DNA from: Hyperoplus lanceolatus
Taxonomy: Eukaryota > Chordata > Actinopteri > Uranoscopiformes > Ammodytidae
Reading direction: 5' to 3'
DNA length: 64,000 bases
Assembly: GCA_026929865.2 (NCBI GenBank)
Contig: CM049395.1
Location: 30,064,001 to 30,128,000, forward strand
Both the position numbers and the translations under genes were made by a program. Under the pieces are notes generated by a model that did no database searches, was not told the origin of the DNA, and worked only from the letters and a program-made list of their open reading frames with translations. This document shows, one piece after another, positions 28,801 to 39,519 of the stretch; the stretch's first letter is position 1, and each line of letters opens with the position of its first letter.

Positions 28801-31800
28801 AGAAACAAGCTTTCTCCTGCCAGCTCGAATCTCTTAAGGACTCTGAAACAGACGAGCTGTCCAAGTGGAAGTCAAAGCACTCTGAGCTGAAACAAGAATA
28901 TGAGTCTCTGTTACAAGCTTATGAAAATGTTAGCAGTGAAATGGATAAAATGAGACAGCTTTTGGAAGGTGCCAAAAGAGATAGACAGGATGCCCTTAGA
29001 AAACTCCACAAACAGGACACTGTGATGGAGATCCTGGAGAAGCAAGTTCGGGAGATTGAGGAAGAAAATGGACGGATTAAAGAGAAGATGCACAAATTTT
29101 CCAAAGAGAAAAGAAACAAGATTGAAGACCTGGAGGATGAGAATCAGAAAATTAGAAAAGAGATAACTGAGCTTGAAGAGAACCGCAAAATGGCAATGTG
29201 TGAACTGACTGATAAAAATCAACAATTGGAGGCGGAGATTTGCAAACTAAAAGTGTCATCAGAGGATCTCGGAAAGAAGCTTGCTGAATTGCAGGCAGAA
29301 AATAACCAATTGATGGAAAGGGGTGATGAAGCCAGCAATTCATTGGAAAACAAGAACTTGGAATCAAAAACATACACAAGCAACATGCAGATTAAATTTG
29401 ATGAAGCACTTAGCTTGAATAACTCCTTGACTGCCCAAATTGAAGCCCAACAAGCGGAACTTGGTGCTCAATTGGAAATCAACAACCTTTTACAAAAGGA
29501 GAAGCAAAATCTCTCTGAAAGAATTGAGAAGATACAAAATGATCATGAAATGCATCTAGGAAAGAAAGACAATGCCATTAAAGACCTCAAAGACATTATC
29601 AACAGACACAATCAAGAGACTATCAGCCTAAGTGAGAAGGTGAGAATTCTGGAGGATGATAAGTCTCTTTTGCAGGAAGAGCTCGAAAATGTTCAGGAGA
29701 TTTTGGACAAAGTGAAAAATGAAAATGAATATTTGGAGACTGTTATCCTCAAAAACAATGAAAGGATTGATGAACTGACTGAGTCTGTCACTATTCTGCA
29801 AACCCAAAATCTGCAGCTGTCCTCTCAGCTGGCAGCCAGTAAAGAGAGGAATAATCAGGTTTGTCAAGAAAAAGAGGTGGAGCAACTCAAATTAGTCCGA
29901 GAGTTTGAGGAGAAACTCAAGACGTGTCAGAGAGGCAATGAGGGGTCCAATAATATGAAGAAAGAACTGAGAGAGCTACTCAAAGAAAAGCACCAGGAGG
30001 TAAACCAGCTGCAGCAAAACTGCATTAAAAACCACGAAGTTATTTGGGATTTGGAAAGCTCTTTGAAGACCTCACAGTCAGCCTCTGAACACTTGGAGAA
30101 AGAACTGACCCAAAGGTCAGAGAATATTTTTATTTTAGAGGAGAGAAGCAAACTAATTGAAGCTGAGCTGAGTACACACAAGAATCTTCTCCAGCGGGCA
30201 ACGGAAAAGATAGTGATTGTTGAGTCTGAAAGAGACCAGCTGGCTCTGACCTTATCACAGGAAAGTAAAAAGTCAGAGGATCAGATCATAGATAAATACA
30301 AATCCCCTCAAGACATACATGAGAAACAAATAAATTCATATGTGGAGAATCAATGTGTGTTACAGCAACAGATAGATGACCTCAAAGACTTAAAAGAAAA
30401 AGAAACTCAAAAAGTGAATGAACTGAGGCAGCAATTGGACTCTCAAGATCTACAGACGAAGATGCTAAAAAGAGCAGCTGAGACTAATGAGGCAAAGCTG
30501 TCTGCTCTAGATGCTACTCCTCAAGGTGCAGAGGACACCAAACTTTGGAATGATTTATACCAGAAGACGTTGCACGAGAAGGACAACCAGCTCCTGGAAC
30601 AGGGTTTTGTGATCAAACGATTCCTAGAAGACATGAGAGTGAAAGATAAAGACGTGAATGAACTACGAATGACCAAGTTGAGGCTGGAAAGGACACTCAA
30701 TGAATACTCTGTTGCTGCCGCCGCACAGCAAAGGCAGCTGTTTGTCTTGAGCGCAAGCAACGCTGAACTCGCTGAGACTGCGGAGCTTATGACTGTACAT
30801 GTAAAGGAACTCAGTGCTCGCATTGAACGATTGGAACAAGATAAAAGCGCACTCAGCCGTCAGCTTACTGACAAAGAAGATGTGATTTCTAAAATTCAGC
30901 TTAATCTCCAACAAGTGGAGAAGATGAATGTTGACTCAGAGGCTCAACTGCTTCTTTTGCAGTCTTTTAATGACCAAGTTCAGGCTGACTTTGAAAAGCA
31001 AGAGGGGATTTCTCTGCAACTGAAAACGCTCCTCCAGAGCAAAGATTCTGAGATATCTTCCTTACTGTCCTGTAGAGATGGACAGATGTCAGGATATCTA
31101 GAGCAACTTCAGGCTAATTATCGCACCCAGGTTGCAGTGTATGAAGACAGGTTAGCATCGTCACGCTATCAACGAGAAAAGGCTGACAAAGAGCTTAGAG
31201 GGTTTGAAGCCAAGGTCAAAAGTCTACAAATTAAAGTAAACCGGTCTATCCAGGAAAAGGAGCAGATGGCTGCTCAGATGGAGTCTTTCAAAAACTCTAT
31301 GGTTTCTTTACAGAGTGAAAGGGAGCGACTGATGTCAGAATACAGAATGCTTGAAGCAAAGAGTCAGTTATTGTTTACGGGTAAAGAGGGCTCCACTGAC
31401 GGGGAAAGTGTTGCCACCAAAGGCCTTAAACATGAAATAAGAAAATTGTTACATCAAATGGATGATCTCAATTCAGAAAATGCCATGCTCAGGGCACAAC
31501 TGGTACGGTACAGAGAAGACTTAAATCAGGTTTTATCCCTGAAGGATAACCAAGTGAAGGTTCTGCTGAAGAAGCAGCAGGATGTGATCAGAACCCTTGA
31601 AGACCAAAAGGCTGCAGCTGTAAAGCAGCACAGAGAATGTCGGTTGGAACTACAAAAGGAAGAAGAGGTAAGCAATATTTTAAAAGCAGAGATTTCTAAA
31701 CTTAAAGCTCAGGTTTCAGCACAGGAGGCTGATATATTAACTCTAAAAACAGAAAGAGACACAACAAATACAGGCAAAGTGATTGCTGATCTGCAGGAAG

Positions 31801-34800
31801 CTGTGGCTGCAAAATCAGCTGAATGTAATGAGCTCCAGCGAAATCTTCTTTCTCAGAAAATCTTCACTGATGAGCTCAAGGGAAAAATGCAGCTGTTGGA
31901 AAATGAAACGGACAAAAAACTGTCAGAAGCTGAGGACAAATTCAACAGTGAACTGGACACCTTTGAGCGTGAGGTGGAGCTGATGAGAAGTGAGCGGGAG
32001 ACGGCAGAGCAAAGGGTGGCAGAGCTTGCAAAAGACATACTTGAAATGGAGCAACAGTTATCAGAGGCCAAAACTCAGAACAAAGAAATAAAGGCTCAAA
32101 ATGATTCCTTGTGCAAAGCTATGGCTGCTCTGCAGAATGACCGAGACCAGCTCATTGAAGACTTCAAGACTCTGAGAAACGGATATGATGAAGAACTCAG
32201 AAGGACTCAGGCAGCCTTGAACAAGGTGGAGCGCAATCTGCTGGATACCACTTCTGACTTGGCAATGATTGCCAAAGAGAGGGACATCCTTGTTCATAGG
32301 TTGAAAGCTTTAGAAAGCAAAGACACACACACAGAGCTGAACAAATTGTTGGATGATCTGTCGAAGGCTTTGACAGAGAAGGAAAGGGAGCTGAAGCAGG
32401 TCGTCCTGGAAAATAGCACGTACAGCAGGCAGCTGTCAGCTTTCTCCAGATCCATGGCCAGCCTCCAAAATGATCGTGACAGGCTGATTGATGAGTTGAC
32501 GGGGGCCAAAAGACTAGTAGAGTCCAGGCAAGGGTCAAGTCCAGAGACTGTCACCCCCATGAGTGTGGAAAAGTCAAAAGAAAGTGGCGTCAGTGCCCTC
32601 CAGAATGAGAACGCTGGGCTGGTAAGTCAAGTCATCAGCTGTGGTTTGAATATGGCTGTTGCTTGCATTTCCTGTCGTTGCTGTGTTTCAATTTGTAGAA
32701 AGCATGCCGGGTCAAGTTTTTTTTTAATTTTTTTTTATTTTGTATGTACTGTCGTAGAAAATAAACAACTTTTTCCACCACAGTACCATTGCTTTGACTC
32801 GCTTGGTGTTTTTCTGTTGGGCTGCCCATTTTGTATGTGACATTTTTGATGATATTTTTTGTAACATATTGTTTATTCTTTGGGACTGATGAATTTCTTT
32901 TTTTTATGTTATTGCAGAAGATGGAGGAGATACAGCAAACGGAGAGGAAGATGCAAACTTGCACTCTGCCATCCGAAAAAGAAATCGGCATATACCAGGA
33001 AGAAAAAGCAGATCTGAGGTAAAAGCAGATAGTTTACAATTAAAAAGAAGTGTAGTGTCCCTGAACACTGACGTCTTGTGGCTGATGTCTGTTGTTGAAC
33101 CTATTTCACCTCCTTCTACTTTGCTGGTTACACATGTGTTAATCCATGTACACAATATTTACATGGATTATATTTACATTTATGTTTACAATATGGCGGA
33201 CAAAAGGTAGTACTTAAATGTGTTGTCATTCCGAAAACTACTTGGCTCAAATGGTTTTTACATGCATCAAATACAAAAAAGGTGGCAAATGACTTGGCAA
33301 CATATAGAAGGTTTTATATTTTCCTGTCTTTATGTCTTGGAAACTGTTGTCCTCGATCTTTACCCTATGAGGCTTGGTTTTTATTGTCTTCTGCTTATGG
33401 TACTAATGTCTGTTTCTATTTGGAAGGTCTTACACAGAGGGGAAGAACATTGTGCCAGTCAAGGTAAGTTTTTATAGATGTACAGTTTCTGCCTTTGTCT
33501 GAAAACTGTGATCTCTATCATAGTTTTGTTTTACAAGATTTAATCTTCCTAAAAAAAAAGCTGTTTTACACTGCTAATTAAAATTTTGGTGAGTTGTTTT
33601 GTCGTTCCTAGGTATAAGTGGTACATGTTAAGTTTTTTTATCATTTAAAAACACTTTTTTTGCATTAGTACCAAATGTGAAAAAAATCAAATTCTGTTCA
33701 GTCTTTCATTTTCAGTATTCCTTCCATACAACAGGAGGCAGTTGTTATGGCAGGTCACAGTGATATGAACGAGGTGGTGAGTCGGTTAGAGGCAGAGAGA
33801 ATCCAGCTACACACACACCTACAGCGCTGCATGTATGAGATCCAGCAACGAGACCAGTACTTCCAGCAACTCAACACTAAGGTATGAATCAGTCTATGTG
33901 CATACAACATTCTTCTAAATGTGAAGCTAAAACTTTGCTGTGTAGACACAATCTGCTGTGTGAAGTGGGCAGTTTAGGCAAGCTGTTTGATTATACCGAT
34001 CTCTGAAAACATAAAACCTTTATCCATTGATTATTGCTTTTTTCTCTAAAAGATACAACCTCTGTAAGGAAAGTAAGGATAAAAGCATGTATTTGAGCTT
34101 TAAGAAACAAATGAAAAAGATGCTGCATCCTCATGGATGCTTTAATGTACAAAGTCTCCCCTGAACACCCACCTACCTTCTTAACATACAGCTGCAGCAG
34201 ACAGTGGAGGAGAAAGGTGCTGTTGCAGCTCAGCTGAGGGCCGTTTCCCAAACCCTGAGGGACACCCAGAATCAATGCCACTGGCTAGAAGGCCAAGCCC
34301 AAGGCCAGGCTCAGGTATATAACCCTAAACATGTTTCTGAGGTTCCTTTTTCACATGAGGTATCAACATATGTCTTGTGATCAGATAAACATATTTCTTT
34401 GACATTTATGACGGCATCTATATAACGTCTAGTGATATATTTGAATGCATGTGTCTATTTACAAGTGCTTCTGAATTCTGCATGTATTGACTTGTTTATG
34501 TAATATTATTGAGTCACTTGAGAGACTTTCGATGAAGCTTTACTATAACTTTTCCACCTGAACTATGTCATATGTCAGACAAAACCCTGAAAGTTAAAAC
34601 TTTGATTTACGTGACATCACCAATTCAGCTCTGGTTACGGGTATTTTGTTGATATTTCCCTACAAAAACAATCGAAGTAACATTTCTCTATACCTGTAAT
34701 GCTTTGCCCCTCCACCAGGGGTCGGCATATGCTGAGGTTGCACCTGGAGCCCCCCAGGAGAGGAGCAACAACTCCATGATGGCTGAAAATGCTGAAGCCA

Positions 34801-35028
34801 GTCAGCTCCGAGAAAGGTGAAGAGAGTTAAAAAAAATAAAAAAAATCTCTGTTTCGTTCTGTATGATTTTCTCTACATTCTCTTACACTTTTTTTTCATT
34901 TACTTGTGTGTTCAGGCTTCTTGAGGTGGAGCAGAATCTGGCAGATGAGAGAGCCAGGAGAGAGACCATTGAGGAGGCTCTGCGTTTGGCTGAGGACAGA
35001 GCAAAGAGGTGAGATCCAAATTCACACA

Positions 35029-35071
<43 letters not shown>

Positions 35072-35522
35072 ATTCAACAGTTCAGAACTTTGTACAATGT
35101 TTTTGGCTTGCAGTGCTGCTTCCAGTCTGTCCCGAGACAATCAGAGGGACTTCAGTATTGAGATGGAAACAGAAGAGGAGTGGGAAGCTCTCAGCCTCAA
35201 CCCAAACCAGCCTCTGATAACAAGAAAGGTGAAAAAGGATTAATTTATTTATTTAGTTTCATTCATATAGCCTTTCCTTATCCAGAGAGAATAACTGGGA
35301 CCTTCAGCTGTGTAAATCAAATCAACCCCTCATCTTATAACTGTTTGGCGTTTGTTCCTCCAGGTGAAAGGCGGCATGGTGTCGTGCCGACGGTGGCTCA
35401 GAGGGAGGAGCCTCTACTTCTCTAGGCTGTTGACGGGCCGTGCCCGCTCTCGTTACTTGTTTCTGGCCTATCTGCTCGCAGTACACGTGCTTGTTCTTAT
35501 GTGCCTCGCTGGTGCCCTGTAG
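1889..35522 (+). CDS. golgb1: Giantin (golgin subfamily B member 1), 5'-truncated by the window edge
   Basis: Giantin is a tail-anchored Golgi rim protein whose long coiled coil tethers vesicles and links cisternae. Exons read from GT-AG borders and matching phases: 1889-2044, 4698-4835, 5188-5304, 5717-5872, 6454-6633, 6743-6865, 7206-7319, 7421-7727, 7924-8039, 8304-8421, 8568-8659, 8767-8917, 12517-12623, 12909-13032, 14402-14535, 14703-14750, 15180-15289, 20426-20594, 20679-20783, 21048-32621, 32918-33018, 33716-33881, 34192-34314, 34719-34816, 34916-35008, 35114-35228, 35364-35522. The sum is 14,994 nt, 4,997 residues plus stop. Family marks I recognise: three RKxxLKK-type motifs ([15 protein letters not shown] and relatives), repeated [11 protein letters not shown] motifs, the DDLNSEN...RYREDLNQV block, an APGAPQE segment near the end and a C-terminal hydrophobic anchor. 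The start codon lies upstream. Mammalian giantin is about 3,260 residues, so this one is much longer. Confidence 0.95.
2045..4697. other. golgb1: golgb1 intron with transposon-derived sequence
   Basis: The intron runs from a GTGAGA donor to an AG acceptor before the exon at 4698. About 2,580-3,214 is GC-richer than its surroundings and ends in gtgtgaataca, typical of decayed transposon sequence, but I found no matching opposite end. The TTAA-flanked element at 3219-4158 follows directly. I see nothing conserved or coding in the rest. Confidence 0.6.
3219..4158. mobile_element. Non-autonomous TTAA-target element (piggyBac-like ends)
   Basis: Inverted ends CCCATTGATGAC at 3219 and GTCATCAATGGG ending at 4158 are each flanked by TTAA (3215-3218 and 4159-4162). 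TTAA duplication together with CCC...GGG termini is the piggyBac pattern. There is no transposase frame inside. The interior at about 3,470-3,870 is clearly related to about 46,795-47,185, which lies inside a hAT-like element, so one of the two elements carries a module taken from the other or from a third source. Confidence 0.72.
4850..4875. repeat. (CA)n microsatellite
   Basis: Thirteen AC dinucleotides lie 15 bp downstream of the 4835 exon end, in the golgb1 intron. Confidence 0.9.
8918..12516. other. golgb1: golgb1 intron with a solitary hAT end
   Basis: This 3.6-kb intron joins phase-1 exons 8767-8917 and 12517-12623. Overlapping open frames at 9,388-9,852 have no recognisable product and no fitting splice context. 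The only recognisable element is a hAT terminus ending at 10387. The remainder is AT-rich unique-looking sequence. Confidence 0.6.
10186..10387. mobile_element. Solitary 3' end of a hAT element
   Basis: The stretch ends in GCACTTTGAGAACCACTG, the complement of the widespread CAGTGGTTCTCAAAGTGC hAT terminus, preceded by GC-rich gggccgcc repeats typical of that family. No opposite terminus is visible upstream, so this is a truncated copy. The 5' boundary is a guess. Confidence 0.6.
12517..15289 (+). other. golgb1: golgb1 middle small exons, including an alternative donor and a 48-nt exon
   Basis: Five exons: 12517-12623, 12909-13032, 14402-14535, 14703-14750 and 15180-15289. The second has two usable donors, after 12999 and after 13032. 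Both leave phase 1, so either keeps the frame into 14402. The longer form adds [11 protein letters not shown], a tryptophan-containing stretch that interrupts the coiled coil. The exon at 14402 begins with [19 protein letters not shown]. The 48-nt exon 14703-14750 encodes [16 protein letters not shown], an acidic non-coiled-coil stretch flanked by good splice signals and divisible by three, so it could be skipped without a frameshift. Exon use here is inferred from signals and phase only. Confidence 0.75.
13033..14401. other. golgb1: golgb1 intron, nothing recognised
   Basis: AT-rich sequence lies between the exon ending at 13032 and that starting at 14402. Open frames at 13,215-13,776 have no family resemblance and no codon bias like the neighbouring exons. 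Confidence 0.5.
15522..17034. mobile_element. Palindromic Tc1/mariner element (two inverted 3' halves)
   Basis: Ends CAGGTGAAACTTGAAAAATTAG (15522) and its near complement ending at 17034 are flanked by TA (15520-15521, 17035-17036), the Tc1 target. The whole copy is an imperfect inverted repeat: the left arm (about 15522-16250) matches the complement of the right arm (about 16345-17034) around a spacer of about 95 bp. The right arm on the plus strand encodes a Tc1 transposase C-terminus, 16506-16784, with [12 protein letters not shown] holding the third catalytic acidic residue. The left arm encodes a diverged version of the same region on the minus strand (15785-15979 and adjoining frames). 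The catalytic N-terminal part is absent from both arms, so it cannot move by itself. Confidence 0.82.
16506..16784 (+). pseudogene. Tc1/mariner transposase C-terminal fragment
   Basis: A 92-residue frame reads [20 protein letters not shown] and continues through [19 protein letters not shown] to [21 protein letters not shown]. This is the end of a Tc1-type DDE transposase: the SPDLNxIExLW motif with the last catalytic acid, then the C-terminal helices. The DNA-binding domains and the first two catalytic aspartates are missing, so it is a remnant. It lies in the right arm of the palindromic element. Confidence 0.8.
17042..18242. mobile_element. Nested decayed DNA transposons
   Basis: GGGGCCGTATTCACAAAAC at 17042 followed by AGTACTCCTAAGGAG is a recognisable teleost inverted-repeat terminus. 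Matching complementary subterminal sequence (aggagtcctcttgaggactcctag) appears at about 17,960. Overlapping it, CAGGGTTTCCCACAC at 17414 and GCGGAAAACACTG ending at 18242 form a second, hAT-like pair of ends, without a clear target duplication. The first starts seven bases after the Tc1 copy. The 64-residue frame at 17533-17727 lies inside and resembles nothing I know. Exact nesting order is uncertain. Confidence 0.5.
18352..19907. mobile_element. Long inverted-repeat (foldback-like) element
   Basis: The left arm (about 18,352-18,460: agcgaacggttcactctcga, aaggtgaacaag, tccagggtttttcctg) matches the complement of the right arm (about 19,815-19,907: caggaaaaaccctggact, gttcaccttgtcgg, cttaagagtgacccgtacgct). 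The arms are 80-110 bp and imperfect. The interior has no transposase. It includes a separate GC-rich patch at about 19,440-19,560. Inner ends CAGGGTTTTTCC (18443) and GGAAAAACCCTG (ending 19833) look hAT-like, so this may be one element nested in another. Confidence 0.5.
20426..20783 (+). other. golgb1: golgb1 two short coiled-coil exons before the giant exon
   Basis: Exon 20426-20594 starts in phase 2 after the 15289 donor and encodes [19 protein letters not shown] and onward coiled coil. Exon 20679-20783 encodes [18 protein letters not shown] and onward, ending at a GT donor after the sequence for LKEK. Together they continue the heptad pattern into the exon at 21048. They sit after a 5.1-kb intron (15290-20425) that is filled with transposon copies. 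Confidence 0.88.
21048..32621 (+). other. golgb1: golgb1 giant coiled-coil exon (11,574 nt, 3,858 codons)
   Basis: One uninterrupted reading frame runs from an AG acceptor after a pyrimidine tract (atttcag at 21041-21047) to a GTAAGT donor at 32622. It encodes nearly continuous coiled coil. Landmarks: a tandem duplication of about 330 residues (about 22,175-23,150 and 23,150-24,130); [15 protein letters not shown] at about 26,656, [15 protein letters not shown] at about 27,210 and [15 protein letters not shown] at about 28,507; [19 protein letters not shown] at about 28,898; [15 protein letters not shown] followed by RYREDLNQV at about 31,457-31,530; and [12 protein letters not shown] motifs at about 31,300, 32,120 and 32,450. 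The open frame extends a little beyond both splice sites by chance (20955-21047 and 32622-32840), and those extensions are intronic. Confidence 0.95.
32918..35228 (+). other. golgb1: golgb1 C-terminal coiled-coil exons (6 exons)
   Basis: Exons 32918-33018, 33716-33881, 34192-34314, 34719-34816, 34916-35008 and 35114-35228 chain in frame (phases 0, 2, 0, 0, 2, 2, then 0 into the last exon). The fourth encodes [14 protein letters not shown], corresponding to the [11 protein letters not shown] segment of mammalian giantin. The fifth encodes [30 protein letters not shown], corresponding to the final coiled coil that precedes the anchor. The sixth encodes an acidic linker, [20 protein letters not shown], with the residues PLITRK at its end. 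Confidence 0.9.
35031..35067. repeat. (CA)n microsatellite
   Basis: About 18 CA units lie in the 105-bp intron between golgb1 exons 34916-35008 and 35114-35228, taking up a third of it. Confidence 0.9.
35364..35522 (+). other. golgb1: golgb1 last coding exon: Golgi tail anchor
   Basis: The exon encodes 52 residues and a TAG stop. A basic stretch ([23 protein letters not shown] at about residues 8-30) precedes a hydrophobic segment, [20 protein letters not shown], and ends two residues later in AL. Mammalian giantin ends in the same way: a basic juxtamembrane stretch, then IYFLMIHVLLILCFTG and two residues. This single C-terminal membrane helix with no lumenal domain makes it a tail-anchored protein, inserted in the Golgi membrane with the coiled coil in the cytosol. 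Confidence 0.95.
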
Positions 35523-37100
35523 CAAGGTCACACTTTCTAAGGTTAAAACTGAAAGCTATAATACTATATAGCATTGCTCCATTCTGTTGGCATTGCAAAG
35601 CATGGCAAAACACTAAGTGGCACATATACAGAGGTTGGAGGTCTCTTTATTCTTGTCAGGTCACACCTGTTCTTGTTAGTGCAGCCAGTAAAGTAGATAT
35701 TATTTCAACCAACAACAGCAAGGGTTAAAAGTTAAAGATTTTTTGCTGGATTTCAGACGGAATCCTCTGATGTCAGTTTATTTTCTTTTGTTTGACTATA
35801 CACAGTAAGTTTAGCTGAAATGTCTTTCTTTAAATGTTGAATGGTAAAGCAAGCCTTAAAGCCCTTCTTTTCTCTGTTCCTCATGAAAATAAAGGTGGGT
35901 TCCTTATGTATTAGTTTTACCTTTTTGATTTTCCTAATTCAAAGTCTATTTAAGAGGGGTGACCAGGAAAGAAATGTAAGTTTTGTTAAAAATCCTTGAG
36001 TTGATGGGCTACAAGAAGGAAGAACTTAAACTTTAATGTTAACTGTATTAAATAAAAGCCTAAGAAGGTGCAGAAAGCCATATCCATTATTGTTAACACT
36101 ACTGTATAAATCTCATGTTTGCCTCGCCACCTTGTTCCCTTCCTGAGCTGGGGAACAAACATGCACACATCCTGTCTGTCAGTAAGCGTTTGCTTTACAT
36201 CCAAATCACAAATTCCCGCACCGGCTGCTGCTTTTTATTGCCGGCCTAGTTTCATATCTTGCACATAATCGTGATGCTGAGTGAAAACTATGCACTGAAA
36301 CTCTAAATGTGTATATAGTCATCTCATATAAGCTCAGAAGCACTACACCTCTCTCACTCCCTCCTTTTCCCTTTAACTGTAAAGCCAAAGGTGTCTGTAT
36401 TCTAACCTTGGCAGTTTGAGCAAGTGCTTTCTCGCCTGTTGGTTGGTTTCATAATATTCTGCAATTTGACTTAAGTATCAAGGTGTGCCATTGAAAATGG
36501 ACAGCAAAAAAGAAGCGGAGGAAATGAAAGAACATACTGTTTGTATTTAAGTATTTATGTGTGCAACTTAAAGTATCCTGTATAGTATGGACTGTATGTA
36601 ATGTATATATACATTTCTATCCTCTCTGCCTGATGTGTGATGACTGTACATTTCTTCTTTAGAGTTTAATAATGCGACTGATAATGATATAGATGTGCTT
36701 TTTTACGAAAGAAGGTCAGTTAACAAGCCATATAAATTATAAAAATGTAAGGTAAAATACAATAATGAGTAAAAAGATGCTTTGTGGCTTGTTAATTGAT
36801 CCGGTTTTGTAAACAGAAAATGGTTGATGGGTTTGTAGTACGTTGTCCTAATGATCTGTACATAAAGGTGTGACTGATGGACAAAACGATGAACTAAATC
36901 TATTTATGAAAAAAGGTTAACTACTGAAAAAATTTTCAAACGGCATATTTTCTCTGCTGCCTCTATTTTTAAGAGATAGTGATGTTTGCCTTTTGATGAC
37001 TTTGGGCTGAACTTGGTGCAATACTGTGTCAGAGGTGAACTTTGTCAGATCATCTTTTACCATCTGGAAAGACATGTAATAAAGCTCATCGAACTTTCCT
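35523..37100 (+). terminator. golgb1: golgb1 3' UTR and candidate polyadenylation signals
   Basis: AATAAA hexamers lie on the plus strand at 35888-35893, 36051-36056 and 37078-37083. The last is followed by a T/G-rich stretch (ttccttcgttttgtcatgtg), the usual shape of a cleavage region, so a full 3' UTR of about 1.6 kb is likely, with shorter alternatives. No open frame in this stretch resembles a protein. Which site is used cannot be told from sequence. Confidence 0.5.
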
Positions 37101-39514
37101 TCGTTTTGTCATGTGTATCTACATTTTTACCATTTTACTTACAGTCTGTGATACCATCAGAGCAACTCAACTGTCAATTGAGTGTTGCATAGATGAACCT
37201 TCCCCTGGAGAAAGCAACAAAGGGTCAAATATTAATATGATTATGATGGACGAAACTAAATGGTCTCTTAGACAAAGTGAATTCAGAAAATGTTAAGATG
37301 TGCTTCACTTCTAGCACTTTATTGTGTTATAGGTTACATTTATAATACTTTTTTAATTATTAGCTATGTAAAGCTTAGGATATTCAATTGATTTCATATG
37401 ATTTAGTATGTAAATGTCCACAATTTAAAGTTCCCCTTCAGGATTTGGTGTCTGTGGACCCTTACAAGCGGGCAGGGAGATTTTAAAATTCTGCACTTAT
37501 TTCTTCACTCTGAATTGTGCAATTTCATTGTGAGTACGAGTTCAGTGTGGAATACTACAGTATGATAAAATATACTATAGTGTCGATTCATAGGGTAAAG
37601 ATCAAGGAAAACAGATTATCATAAATATTCATGATGTGCAGTGTATTTTCTAACAGTGAGATGATTCACATGGAAACTGCAGGCTTTTGAAGTTCATACT
37701 CAGATTCAATTCTTTGGTTTCTTTCTCATAAGCCGCTACTGTCTACTGAGGCAAATACTTAAAGAGTTTCTGTTCATTAAACTTTCAAAATATCTTTTCC
37801 CTTCATATTTATAATAGAAGCTACATGAAGGCCTCCATTAAACTCATGTGAAAAATGAACTAAGGGACAAAAATTAAATGCACAATGGTCTAATTTACAG
37901 TTATTTTTTGTTGGAAGAGATCATGGCAGTGGAAATAAAACAATTACTGATTTAGTTTCAATCAAAAAATATTGTTGGCCATTATAATTAGTCTTTTTAA
38001 AGCAATTTCAATGGTCACATGAATAAATTACAGGTTTGCAAAATGATAAATATCTCATTTAGGTTTCACACTGCTAGCTTGTTACTTTATTGTCCTACAA
38101 CATACAATTTGTGGGGAAACAATCTCACCACAAGCCTTTGATCATATCACATAATATTCATGTGCAGTCAGATTCAAGTTTACAATGCGGGTAATACACT
38201 TTTAAGTTTGATTGTTTCATAGATTTTGTATTTCAAAAGTCCTTCAAAAGGTCATTTGGCAGTTGTATTGGCAGGTTAAAACATGTGTTACACAATGGTA
38301 TATGAATTACTAAAGCATTACAATACAAACTGCCTAAATTGAGCTTGCTATATTCTTCTGTTGTTGAGATCACTGAAGTGTGCCAATTCAAATCTGTGGT
38401 AGTATGTAAGGTTGTATGTTGTGTAATTGTTGTATTGGATTGCATTATTTTCTTTATCCACCCTGTGTGCTGTAATTTCACAGAGGTAAGTGGTGAATGA
38501 ATTACTCAGATCCTTTATTGGGTTAGAAAATAGCAATTCCACAACTAAAATAAAATGACTGTCTAATATCCAAACTTAAGTAACAGTATAAAAGTATAGG
38601 AAACAAAATGTAATCAGAGATAAAAATGACCAATTTTATATCGAAGGTGTGCCTTGTTATTTGTTGTATTAGTTATTAATTGTACATGCTATAATATGGA
38701 TTGGTTTAAATGTGCTAAGATACTTTGCACTAGTGGCTTTCAATATATCATTAGGTGTTTGTTGTTTTTTTCTATGCATGTTTAATGTAATTTGCACATG
38801 AAGCCATTAGATGGCAGTCTACTCATTTAGTCGGCCAAACAAGTGAGATGAAACAAACCAGCTACTCAAGGACCATGGAGTCCTTTCTGTGTCCGGGCTG
38901 TATTTGAGGATTTTATGAGATTTTCATGAATGGGAGAGGTGGTTGGATATTGTATCTAATACTTATAGATGAAAATTTTTTCATGGGTTTGCCCCATTTC
39001 CCTTTTGTCCCCCTGTTTTTAAAGTTATTCCAGCTCCAGCTTAAAAATTTGATTTCCTGCCTATATGGCCAGTCTTCAACATCATAAATATTAATGAAGA
39101 AATTCTCTTTTTTTCGCTTTTATGAACTCATTTCATAAAATGTCCTGTGAAATTTGAAAGGCAGACGGGCCGATATAGAGAACAAAGGGGATTTACATCT
39201 GATTTTCCTCATGTTGATTTTTCATTACTGAACAATCACATTATCCTCTCTGTCAGTTTTATGTGAAAGTGTGGCACAGTCAAAGATAAGGCCTCTCTTT
39301 TTGTTGCTGACAGCGTTGAATTTCCATTTGCACATTTACAGTATGTAGGCCTATGCCTGAAGTGCGCAATTTTACACTTCACACTGGCATGAAGGCAACT
39401 TGGATTTGGATCCCATGGTTTTCGAGGAGGAAACCACTCAGACTTGGTTCTAATAAAAGAAGGTGTCTTGTTGGAAACCCCGAGCGTCTTTTCGCTCCTG
39501 CAGCCTTCAGCCCC
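37101..39514. other. Intergenic, nothing recognised
   Basis: AT-rich sequence downstream of golgb1. Only short unrelated open frames occur (for example 38233-38481). No splice-bounded coding segment, RNA gene or transposon end was recognised. Confidence 0.5.
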
Positions 39515-39519
39515 ACCCC

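Noticed and set aside
32622-32840. C-terminal extension of the long open frame
   Set aside because: It follows a strong GTAAGT donor, reads as Cys/Phe-rich non-coiled-coil sequence, and the next exon at 32918 restores family-like sequence.
33437-33462. A 26-nt exon with acceptor and GTAAGT donor in the golgb1 intron
   Set aside because: Including it shifts the phase so that the next exon (33716) hits a stop. Skipping it keeps the frame.
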